DNA of 64,000 bases from Scolanthus callimorphus (Eukaryota; Cnidaria; Anthozoa; Actiniaria; Edwardsiidae): the NCBI GenBank assembly GCA_033964015.1, contig CM066915.1, forward strand, positions 6,993,575 to 7,057,574. The letters are read 5' to 3'. A program made the position numbers and the translations under genes. The notes beneath the pieces are model-generated. The model had not been told where the DNA came from and ran no database searches. It saw only the letters and a program-made list of their open reading frames with translations. Below are positions 1 to 9,720 of the stretch, piece after piece; position 1 is the stretch's first letter, and each line of letters begins with the position of its first letter.

Positions 1-1900
1 TGCTAAAAGTCCGGATTTTGCCAGAGCAATAAAATGCTACTCGTAAAGCTAAAGCTTAGAGACTCCGAAAAGTGAGATGGAAGTTTCCAACCGTTACAGC
101 GCTGTAAAAATACCATCTTCAAAGTCTAGAAAGCTACTGTGTTGGAAACTCTAGCAGCATTCCAAAATACAATGCTAAAGGTTTGCCTCATACTCTAAGA
201 AAATATGAAATCCTTAAACTTAATGCATTAACTTTAATTTCAACTTGAGTTTGTAAAAACGTCTTCTCGGCATTCGTTATCAGTTATTTATACATTTTTG
301 TTCATATTTCGAACTATAACGTGGCTTCGCGGAAATCCCAGACAATATGCACGGTCTCGATAGAAATAGATAACCGCAAACAATTTCCTGTAGCGAAGAT
401 GTTCGTCACAACTATTGAGTGCATACATTGTTCTTATGTCCAGGTTTCCTACGCAAAGTTCTCCTATTAACCCAGAATGGTAAATAGCCGAGGCTATATT
501 ACTTATATTATAGACATCAGCGTTTACCTTATATTCCATATCACCCGAGTAGGAAGATGTCGCAATCATGTCTCCGAGAGGAAACTTTGAACTGGTTTTA
601 AAAGCTTGAAGGGCATATTGTTATTCGTTTGTAAAATGTTCGCCCTTTCCTTCTTGCTTTTGTTTGGAAGTACAACTTTTGTCTACGGCCCTCGGTTGGC
701 TTTTCCTTTCCTTTTACGTGACATTGTAGCCATCGACGGCCATAAGACTTATGTTCAAAATACAAAGGACAATGATCAGTCCGTTGCAAGAACATGCAGC
801 ACCCATGGTGTTGATGTTTATGAGTGGTCACGTGTAAGGTCTTGACCTATAATCCCGCGTTTTGATTGGTCATTAAATTTGCTTTCCTTTTTTGATTGGA
901 TAATTCGAAATTTAACTTTGAGTTGGTTTCAGCGCAGCATCCTCTAAACGGAAATAAACTTCATTGCTCGCTTTGCTTTGCAAAGGAAGAGTCTTCGGAT
1001 AAAGAGAAGTCTGCGCTGCTTTTGTATGGTTACAATCACCAGGGCTGCTCCGGAAAATAACCGCTGGTACTACAAAATTCAAAATAATCAAGTTTGAAAC
1101 GAAGAGTATGAAAGGTAAGCTTCAGTTTATTTACAATATTAAGCACAGAAAATGTTCACTGGCTTTCTGTCCTTACTGGCTTTCTGTCCTTGCTAGACAG
1201 TACACAGCAAGATATAGGCAGAAATGACTGCTTGCTGTTATTGTTATGGAAAGTATTTAGCTTCCCTCACTCCTAAATAGCTAGTATTAGACGCTCGGTG
1301 CAAAAGCAATGCGACAGGCAGCTTTTTACTATCAGTTTCAACGGAATAAAAGACAAACAAAGGGTAATAGTGTTACACGCAATAGAAAACAAACCGCTAC
1401 TGAACAATTACAGATGCGCGATTATAATAAGTTTAAGACATTACGGTGTAGTTCAGTTTTTGCTCGAGTTTTTGGCTCTCTGTTATAATAGTTAATACAA
1501 TTTATGCTCTTGGCTTACATGTTGTTCACCATTCTCAGGGCTCATTATAACTCTCTTCACCGGCTCAAGCCGAAATCAGCCTGACTCAACGAACCACGAA
1601 CATATTTCTTACCGCGAAAATCTACTATTTGTTATTTTGCGATTCATCTAAACATATGAACGTCTTGATTGCATCGATAATCATCAGCGAATAATTACGT
1701 TATAAAATATATTTTCTACTCTCTGACTCTGAACGCACATAATTCTTGACAATTCATTATTTTCTGCTTTAGGTATCTACCAAAGCTCGTTTGATCTCCA
1801 GGAGAAGACAGTTATGATAATGGAACTAAAACATTGCGTTTTACGCAGTGGTTAAATGACTGGTAACCGGTCAAGGTCTTCAGAATGCGTATAACAGACA
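1..1900. other. gene-poor stretch with no confident gene
   Basis: I see no convincing multi-exon gene or named repeat here. The first 150 bases resemble the short GATGGAAATTTCCA repeat seen again near 2880-3060. A minus-strand frame at 598-843 is listed separately as a weak candidate. Confidence 0.4.
598..843 (-). CDS. weak candidate C-terminal exon, basic Cys-containing protein
   Basis: The minus strand is open for about 80 codons and ends in a stop at 598. The peptide is basic, with Cys-Cys-Met-Phe, a Tyr-Gly-Arg-Arg-Trp segment and a Lys/Arg/Gly-rich tail. The spacing of Cys-x-Phe, Tyr and Arg-Trp followed by a basic glycine loop recalls the last exon of fibroblast growth factors, but the final HFLP-type ending is absent, so this is only an impression. 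The plus strand of the same DNA also has a 70-codon frame from an ATG at 636 beginning with a signal-peptide-like hydrophobic stretch, so which strand codes, if either, is open. No partner exon was found. Confidence 0.15.
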   Translation of the reverse strand, partial: KTLHVTTHKHQHHGCCMFLQRTDHCPLYFEHKSYGRRWLQCHVKGKEKPTEGRRQKLYFQTKARRKGRTFYKRITICPSSF

Positions 1901-1942
1901 TTGAATAGAGAAAAAGAGTTACTCACTATTTGCCTCTCCATC

Positions 1943-1943
1943 A

Positions 1944-1970
<27 letters not shown>
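1943..1970. repeat. (TC)n microsatellite
   Basis: Uninterrupted CT dinucleotide run, lying just left of the inverted-repeat element that starts at 2001. Confidence 0.9.
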
Positions 1971-1975
<5 letters not shown>

Positions 1976-2000
1976 AGCATTGCATTTGACCAACAATGTA

Positions 2001-2871
2001 CCCGGCGTAATCAATCGAACAAATCCGAACAAAAAATCAATCGAACGCAATCGAACACCAATCGTTCGATTTGTTCGGCACTCGAACAAAATCGAACGCG
2101 AGCTTTGCTGTGAGTTCGATTTTCGAACAAAATCGAACACCAACCAATCGAACAGATTGGATTGTTCGATTTTGTTCGGTAATCATGAATAATGTGTGAC
2201 AGGATTTCCCGGAGAAAGACGGGGACTCCCAAACCATTGGGGAGGGGATGTTTTTGGTTCATGTAATTTTTAGGGCCCTCTGGTACATTTTGGGGGGTAA
2301 AAAAGAAACATGTTTTACCACATTGTAACCTGCGAGCATGAGTGCTTTCTTATGTCCAGTCTTTTAAAATTTTACAAAGTTAGTCACGCGTCACACATTC
2401 GCGTAGTTGTTTTGGTCGGGGGCGAGATAACAAATGAAAACGCACGACAGCAAAACCGCGAGCGCTAGCAACAAAACGAAAGAGCGAGTTACCGAGGAAA
2501 AGCCTCTGCTAGTTAGGGTAGCATATTTTGGAGTGAAACATTTGGTGTATTGTCTCAGCACATAATCTTTTACAGGCTATTGTAGCTTCAAACGTCTAGT
2601 AGCTCAGGTCTTTTAAAAATTCTGCACTATATTCTGACTTGTAGGTACCTTTTAGGAGTCAAAATCAGATAAAACTACTCCCAATTTGGTACCTTTAGGG
2701 AGAAAAATCTAAGTATGTTTAAAGTTCGATTTCCGAACGTTCGATTTTGTTCGATTGTGAAGATTTTGCTGTGAGTTCGATTGTGTTCGATTGCCGAACA
2801 AGTCGAAAATCAATCGAACGATTGGTATTCGATTGAGTTCGATTACCGAACGTTCGATTGATTACGCCGGG
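2001..2871. mobile_element. TCGAAC-rich inverted-repeat element (family A), copy 1
   Basis: The left end begins CCCGGCGTAATCAATCGAAC and the right end is its reverse complement. The terminal arms of about 150-180 bases are built of degenerate TCGAAC / GTTCGA words. The element is flanked by the 6-bp direct repeat AATGTA (1995-2000 and 2872-2877). No transposase is visible inside its 871 bases, so it is non-autonomous. A second copy with the same ends lies at 61384-62187, also with a 6-bp duplication. I cannot place it in a superfamily. Confidence 0.8.
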
Positions 2872-3065
2872 AATGTATGATGGAAATTTCCACTTTACTT
2901 TTTCGGTGTCTGCCATATCCAGACTTTTAGCATAATATTTGTCCGACGATGCTTGGTGCAAATTTCCACCTTACTTTTCGGGGTCTGGCAAAATCAAAAA
3001 TTTTAGCATTAGATCTGTCCGACGATGCATGATGGAAATTTCCACCTTACGTTTCGGGGCTGGCA
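2872..3065. repeat. short tandem repeat, about 76-bp unit
   Basis: The words GTCCGACGATGC and GGAAATTTCCACCTTAC recur about 76 bases apart (2941 and 3017), with a third partial copy to the left. Related sequence appears in the first 120 bases of the window. Confidence 0.6.
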
Positions 3066-3434
3066 AGCCCAGCGCTGTAAATTTCAAACATGGTGAATTT
3101 TTGGTAGTGATGACACTCAATTTATGTTTTTTTTCTAACCAGAATAAGGACTTTTGGAAGGAAAATAACATTAGCCTTTACTTTTTGTCCAAACAATCTC
3201 TACTTCAGAATACCGCACAGATAGAAGAGTCTGTAAAACGCTGATCATTATTGTATTGGTCTATGTTACTAACTATTTATACCTGTAAATAAAGTTTATA
3301 CATTATTATTGACATTTAAAATCGTTTTCTAATTGATATAGAAGTATTTTTTGTGTAATAAGTTGTAGATATCCACTCAAGTGGCTCGCACGCGCGCATA
3401 GAAATAATGCGTTAGCCATTTCACAGCTTGAACT

Positions 3435-3705
3435 TCCAAAAATGGCTAGGAAATTCTTAGCCATTTTAACCTCTAAAAAATGGCTAGTAATTTCCTAGCC
3501 ATTTTAGAGGTTCAACTGAATGGCTAAGAATTTCCTAGCCATTTGTTAGAGGTTCAAATGGCTAAGAATTTCCTAGCCTTTTCAAAGAGGTTCAACTGAA
3601 TGGCTAAGAATTTCCTAGCCATTTGTTAGAGCTTCAAATGGCTAAGAATTTCCTAGCCTTTTCAAAGAGGTTCAAATGGCTAAGAATTTCCGAGCAAGTT
3701 TTGAA
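3435..3705. repeat. tandem array of a small palindrome
   Basis: The word AATGGCTAAGAATTTCCTAGCC, nearly its own reverse complement, recurs about seven times at roughly 40-base spacing, joined by AGAGGTTCAA linkers. Each unit could fold into a short hairpin. Copies diverge by a few bases, with the most degenerate at the right edge. Confidence 0.8.
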
Positions 3706-5135
3706 AGGTTAAATGGGTGTGAATTTAGGTTCAAATTGCGTAGAATTTCTGACAAAAAAAGATAGGAAAAAATTTCATGAAAAGTTCTAATATCTTTAAA
3801 TCTATGTTGAATTTTGAAGAACACCGCGAAATTGTTTTCACAGTCGGTGATAATCCATATATCTCCTCGAAACTATATTTTTTATGTAGAGAAACAAAAG
3901 AAATCCTACAAATCAACCCATTTTGGAAAACCTCAAACTAGTTTGGAACGCGTTAAACGTGTTTTGTCTAATTCTCGCGCGATTCAAAATCTACAATCTA
4001 AAATAGATTCATCTACGCCTGTTCTTTCAGATGCCGACAAAACGGTAATGGTAGGAAAACATACTGGGGGTGTCCTAGCTTGCAATAAAACGGCCTATGG
4101 AATACGGAAAGGCATGCCAGATTCTGAAATGGAAAGTCTAAAAGGAAGCAGTGGATTCTGATGTAGGATTGCGAATTGCGAGTGTTTGAAAGAAGTCCCC
4201 AGTCTGCCAAGTCGTTGGCTTGGTCATGGAGTTTGGTCTGCCTGTGGATCAATATGCACTTTGTCGGCCTACCTGAACCTCCTCCATACTATGAAGAATT
4301 TGTTTGCATAATTCTTTGAATGCCTGAAAGAGTAGAAACAAATAGTTAATATAAGGCCATTGTTCAAAACGTTTTTATCAGAAGACGTCATTATTCATCG
4401 AACAAATAGACTTGTTTTATCCGGGCCGTCCGTAGCCAAGATTTTTCAAAATCATGTGAACCATGGGGCATTTCGTATGACATTTTCTCGTGTATTTGAA
4501 ATTTTCTCCCATACATTTACTGTATTTCTGGTTTCGAAAAGGGGGCGGGGGCCTGACCCCTGCTACGCCCCTGTTTATACAACAACAACGAGAACCATTT
4601 TTGCAGACCGGCAGTTCCAACAGTTTACGAGTGGAAAAATGTTTTGGACTAGAAAATGATATGATGTCATCCTGTCACAGCTTGTGATTTTATAGTCGCA
4701 TTGTTGTATATTTAACCACCATTATTATTCAGCCATGCCACTATCTCGGTTCTGATTGGCTAAGAGTACGCAGCGAAACCTTGTTGGCGCGCAGTGCCTG
4801 ACGTCATACTACAGACATTAGGATTGATGCACTCTAATGACGTCATAACGCAAGCCAATAGGTTTGGCCGCCATCTTGGTTTTCATTTCCGAATTGAAAG
4901 CCGGTTTTGCGAATATTCTCGTTGAATCTGTTATGATTTTTGCCAAGAGATCATTGCTCAGGATATCTAAACATCAACTATGGCTATTTGAATTGAATAC
5001 AAAAGGAAAATACCAATGGACGTAAGATGAAGTTGAAAAACCGTGTCGCCGTGCACGGCCTCATCGCTGACTTCGTTTAGCTAGGTAAGAATTCTTGGTT
5101 GCTGAATAATAAAACAATTATTGAATTCGGTTTTC

Positions 5136-5239
5136 GCATGATAGTGAGATTTGTCAACGCCTCGGGTTAGTGTTATCCGCCTCAGCTTCGCTTCGGCAGA
5201 TAACACAAACCTCGGCGTTGCCAAATCTCACTATCATGC
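5136..5239. repeat. hairpin-forming inverted repeat
   Basis: GCATGATAGTGAGATTT at the left is answered by AAATCTCACTATCATGC at the right. Inside is a second, imperfect inverted pair around CTTCGCTTCGG. No coding content. Confidence 0.75.
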
Positions 5240-5265
5240 TCAACCTCATCCAATAAGTGTTAATT

Positions 5266-5748
5266 ATCCTGCAAGATTGCGCAGAATATGGTCTGATACT
5301 TAGCCGACGAGGACGCAGACGATATTCTGCAAAATCGAACAGGATAATGGTTTTATTATTCAGTACATCGATAGCACAAAAACCCCTGAAAAACATTACT
5401 TCTGCGTATTTTTTACGAGCTCAACACATCATATTTCCCTCAGATGACGGATATCGCAGGATATATGTCATGTACAGATGGCGTTCCAATGACCATATTT
5501 GGGCAGTGCATCGATGCGCTGAATAATAACGTCTGATACTTAGCCGACAAAAACAAGTTGCCAAAATGAGATGATATTCTGCAAAAAATAGTTTGGTTAT
5601 TCAGCACGTCGATAGCACAAAAACATCCCATAAAAATTTTACATTTTTGTATTTTTTTACGAGCCCACAAATTTCACTCAGATGACAGATATCGCAGGGA
5701 TCTCAATGACCATATTTGGGCAGTGTATCAATTGTCCTGAATGATACA
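5266..5748. repeat. two-copy tandem duplication, about 241-bp unit
   Basis: GTCTGATACTTAGCCGAC, TCGATAGCACAAAAAC, CAGATGAC-GATATCGCAGG and ACCATATTTGGGCAGTG occur in the same order twice, about 241 bases apart. The copies differ by point changes and a short deletion. Confidence 0.7.
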
Positions 5749-5970
5749 ACTGAATACTAAGAGGCCTGTAAAGGACATGCTTGATGATCAAACTTCTTCA
5801 AGAGATGCCAGAGGTCACACTGGAACAATACTGCCAATTTCGCCAGGGGTTTGAGAAGCCTTGAAAAAAGTGCTAGGGGCGTATCTAGGATTTTTAATAG
5901 GAGGGCCCAATGGACCCTTTGTATCGACTTTGTATGACATGTTCTCCTGTATTTTTTAATAATGTCCAGA

Positions 5971-6120
5971 GCTGTCAGTAGTAGCTGTCAGTAGTAGTAG
6001 CTGTCAGTAGTAGTAGCTGTCAGTAGTAGTAGCTGTCAGTAGTAATAGCTGTCAGTAGTAGTAGCTGTCAGTAGTAGTAGCTGTCAGTAGTAGTAGCTGT
6101 CAGTAGTAGCTGTCAGTAGC
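5971..6120. repeat. 16-bp minisatellite (CTGTCAGTAGTAGTAG)n
   Basis: About nine copies of a 16-base unit, with shorter 13-base variants at the edges and one AGTAAT variant in the middle. Confidence 0.9.
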
Positions 6121-7185
6121 CGGCTGCAAAAGAAAAACTGACGGCCGACATGCAAATATTGTAGCTTCAAAGCAACAAGTAGTTAGTTTCCTTGCCAAGC
6201 CAATTCTGACAGAGGCACGGAGCTGGGAGATGAGGCGAGCTTCAGGCAGCATTTAACAAAGTTCTGTGGTTCGAATTTTTTTTAGGCAAAAGGTAGTTAA
6301 ATTTAACACTAGTTAAAAGGTAGTAGTGCAGGAATATCGTGCAGAAAAAGTAGTAAATTGTTCATTTTGATGGAAAAAGTATTAAACTTGGCAGGATGAT
6401 AGAGCGTCCCAAGCTGAGCAATTCTAGATGTAGACCCACCCTCGATAACGTATACTTCCAGTTGTATAGCAGTGGAATTAATTATCATTTAAACTAATAA
6501 AATGACGTGTTGCCTTTTGCGTTCGGACACGAAATTTTGTATCGTGACAGAGTATTCAATACGCTACAATTCTACTATACGGGACACCCCCCTGATCATG
6601 TACTTCCAGAGTTCCAAGATGGAATTCATTATCACATAAAATCAGTAACATAGGGCGTTGCCTTCAAGATACACGCATGGAAATTAGTGTGAAAATGGAC
6701 CATGGTGCAATGGGCAAATTCGCATGCAGACCCACGCCCTAACTCATGCACTTCCAGTTTTATCGAAATGGAATAAATAATTATCCTTTAAACTATAAGA
6801 AAATGACGTTGTTGCCTTTTGAGTTCAGACACGAATTTTTGTATCGTGACAGAGTATTTGATACTCTTCAATTCTACAAGACTTGACACCCTCCTGATCA
6901 TGTACTTCCAGTGTACCAAGATGGAATTCATTATCACATAAAATCAATAACTAAGGGTGCTGCCTTCAAAATACACGCATTGAAATTCACGTGAAAATGG
7001 ACCATGGGCAAATTCGCATGTAGACCCTAACCCCGACCCATGCACTTCCAGTTTTATCGAAGTGGAATTAAAATTAGTCTTTAAAGTGGTCGGTCAGGCT
7101 TTCGAAGACCAAGGATGTAATTCTGTATGTCAAAGAGTGTATCATTTATTGCATGTTTTGCTATTCATGATCAAGCAACTCCTCT

Positions 7186-7208
7186 CCCCCCCCCCCCCCC
7201 CCCCCCCC
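7186..7208. repeat. poly-C tract
   Basis: A run of 23 C residues. Similar G/C runs occur near 39957 and 48403, all next to short inverted-repeat elements. Confidence 0.9.
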
Positions 7209-7383
7209 GTCATATACTTACAGTACCAGGCGGATGGAATAAATCACAACATGATTGCAGCAACAAAAATCGTGACATATAGAGACATTATATTTTTGTA
7301 ACAACACTTGACCAAATAGACATGATAAGCTGGTAAGCTTTAAAAGAAGACTTTGAAAGAGGACTGCGCTTTGTTTGCTCATT

Positions 7384-8490
7384 TTTTGTCAAGTTCGTGG
7401 AGGCGATTTCGACGAATTTATCCGGCTCAGGGTACTTAAGGCATGGGTCCAAGGCAAATCCAATATGGCGGACGCAAAACCAAGGGGGGTGGTCTATCTC
7501 TTAATGGTTTTATATATGCTTATGGATATTGTTGAATATAAATTGCATTTGCAATTCTAAACCACCTAAACGATATTTGGTCTCCATAGCAATAAATCGC
7601 TTAACCTTTGACCTTAAAATAGATTTTTGTATAAACCTCTTCGGGAGGGTAGGAAGACGAATAATATTTCGTATTGCTTTTGGTGATATTAGAAGAGCAT
7701 AGTGGTACACAAATAAATCAAATGAGGATGGCTGGAAATGTTATTTACAATCATGGTATTTACTGGTATGTAATTTGATACTTCTCGTTATCTCAAAATC
7801 AGAATTGCTTGGACCGCCATCCTCATTTGAATTGTAATTTACACCCGATAGTCAACATTATAAACAACTTTTGAAAAAGGGCCAAACTGCTTTACCATGC
7901 CTCCCGTGGCTTCAAAGAAAATAAGGCCTTTGTCACGCTCTGCCAGGTAACGCAATCGGTTACCATGGTTACAAAATATTTCAGAAGAACTGTCCCAACT
8001 TGAGGAACAACCTTAACGAACAACTGTTTGTGCTAGATATTTTCTCTTCCTTGCAGAATTTTTTATAGTATTTTTTAGCATTTTTGCTGTAAGACCCATG
8101 CCTTAAGTTCCCTGAGGGCATGAGAACAACGCGTCCCCCCCTCCCTGCTTTGTCCAAGCACGGGGATCTTCGCCCGGGACAAAGTCAGATCTCCTTCTTT
8201 GCATTGAAAGGGAATGTCCTCCAAAGCAAGATAATCCATCCCGGTCGTCGATGCTGTGGTGCTAAATACTCCCGCCTGGTAAAACCAGGTACAAGTAAAA
8301 CCTTTCAGAACTATGGGACACTAGTTTTTCTTCCGTACATCATAAGGCATTTACAAAGAGTTGACGTTGTATGGGACAGGTATCCACCAGACACCCTCAA
8401 GGCAACAGCTAGAGAGCATCGAGGAAGAGGGCAGCGACGACAAGTCGAATCCAATATTCCTATTCCTAGACAGGATTCCCACGTTTTCAG
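7384..8490 (+). pseudogene. fragment of a multicopy invertebrate gene family, split by a transposon
   Basis: Before 7425 the frame reads GGDFDEFIR; if the 691-bp element at 7426-8116 and one GG copy are removed it continues HENNASPP. Further right, in shifted frames, are GTSKTFQNY, VFLPYI, RVDVVWDRY and REHRGRGQRR. From memory, these segments in this order recur in many copies of an uncharacterised protein family in cnidarian and other invertebrate genomes; I cannot confirm this here, and the function is unknown to me. The fragment ends in non-coding repeat near 8490. At least two frame changes lie right of the insertion, so this copy is probably dead. Confidence 0.5.
7426..8116. mobile_element. 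691-bp inverted-repeat element (family B), copy 1
   Basis: Ends are CTCAGGGTACTTAAGGCATG at the left and its imperfect reverse complement at the right, with GG on each side (7424-7425, 8117-8118). The second copy (55325-56015) is exactly the same length and nearly identical in sequence, so both moved fairly recently. An internal inverted pair (CAAATGAGGATGGC and GCCATCCTCATTTG) sits in the middle. No protein is encoded. The 2-bp non-TA duplication does not fit Tc1/mariner, and I cannot assign a superfamily. Confidence 0.85.
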
Positions 8491-8720
8491 GTACTCAAAA
8501 TTCCAGGACTTTCAAGGACCTTTTCAGGTTCCCTTATTTTTATTATTCAATATACACACTCAACATCTCGCAAATCTTTCTTCTGTAAAATATTTCCATG
8601 ACTTTTAATGACTTTGATGGGTTTTTGTGAAAATTCCATGATTTCTAGGCCTGGAAAAGGACATTTCTAAAATCTGACTTTTCAGGTTTTTAAAGACCCG
8701 TGGGAACCCTGCTTTAAAGA
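8480..8720. repeat. degenerate inverted-repeat remnant
   Basis: AAAATTCCAGGACTTTCAAGG near the left edge and AAAATTCCATGATTTCTAGG further right are repeats of a short theme ending in TTTTCAGGTTTTTAAAGACC. It overlaps the 3' edge of the coding fragment and the start of the right composite arm. Nothing coding is visible. Confidence 0.4.
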
Positions 8721-9329
8721 CTTATTAATTCCACTTCGATAAAACTGGAAGTGCATGAGTCAGGGCGTGGGTATACATGCGATATTGCCCATTTCTAAAA
8801 TCTGACTTTTCAGGTTTTAAAGACCCGTGGGAACCCTGCTTTAAAGACTTATTAATTCCACTTCGATAAAACTGGAAGTGCATGAGTCAGGGCGTGGGTA
8901 TACATGCGATATTGCCCATTGCACCAATGGTCCATTTTCACACCAATTTCCATGCGTGTATCTTGAAGGCACTGCCCTATGTTACTGATTCTATGTGATA
9001 ATGAATTCCATCTTTGAACTCTGGAAGTACATGATCAGGGGGTGTTACGAATTGTAGAATTGTAGGGTATTAAATACTCTGTCACGATACAAAATTTCGT
9101 GTCTGTAGGCAAAAGGCAACACCTCATTTTATTAGTTTAAAGGATAATTTATTCCACTACTAGAAAACTGGCAGTATTCGTTATCAAGGGTGGGTCTACA
9201 TCCAGAATTGCTCAGCATGGGACACTCTATCACTCTGCCAAGTTTCATGCTTTTTCCATCAAAAGGAACAATTTTTCACCAAATTCCTGCACTATAGTAG
9301 CCGCCGTCGCTCCGGTGGTCGCTCCGGTG

Positions 9330-9690
9330 GTCGCGGTCGCCAAATTAATTAAAATTCCATTAAAGCTCTAGTACAGTCCCATTATTAGGTTTTTAATGCA
9401 CATTAATTTTGCATTTTGATGTTAATAATATTTTAATGGCCATTAAAATGCCATTACAAACTTACTTTGCTGTAGGTGCTCCATTAAAAATCCATTAAAA
9501 CGTTTGGGTCAAAATCTAATGGATTATTAGGTAGTGGATATTAAAGGTACATTAAAGGTGACCTTTTGATGCTGTACCATTAAAAGTCCATTAAATAACC
9601 TCTATCGGAAAAGTAATGGGCTTTAAATGGACTATTATAAATGTCTTAAAATTGCAAGATTTATCCTGTTAAAATTCCATTATCGTTAGT
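9330..9690. repeat. CCATTAAAA-rich low-complexity stretch
   Basis: The word CCATTAAAA and its complement TTTTAATGG recur many times, interspersed with longer inverted pairs such as GGCCATTAAAATGCC. It lies in the last visible intron region of the Rab gene on the minus strand. No exon was recognised in it. Confidence 0.6.
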
Positions 9691-9720
9691 TGTGAGCAGT
9701 AGAAGTAGTCAGGATCTTAC

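Larger units (their letters stand above)
6318..9310. mobile_element. 3-kb composite with long inverted arms
   Basis: Sequence at 6318-7085 reappears in inverse orientation at 8725-9310. Shared landmarks include the GATGGAAAAAGTATTAAACTT region, the TGATCATGTACTTCCAG segment and the GGAAGTGCATGAGTCAGG type ends. The left arm holds two tandem versions of an approximately 310-bp module; the right arm starts with a 108-bp direct duplication. Between the arms lie a 23-C tract, a coding fragment and the 691-bp element at 7426-8116. It may be a mobile element with long terminal inverted repeats or two inverted copies of a shorter repeat; no transposase is visible. Confidence 0.55.

Noticed and set aside
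3814..4161. 115-codon plus-strand frame
   Set aside because: No recognisable motif, no partner exon and unclear start; possible retroelement piece but not supportable.
5026..5085. Short frame MKLKNRVAVHGLIADFV followed by a GTAAG word
   Set aside because: Stop precedes the donor-like site and there is no partner exon; chance is sufficient.
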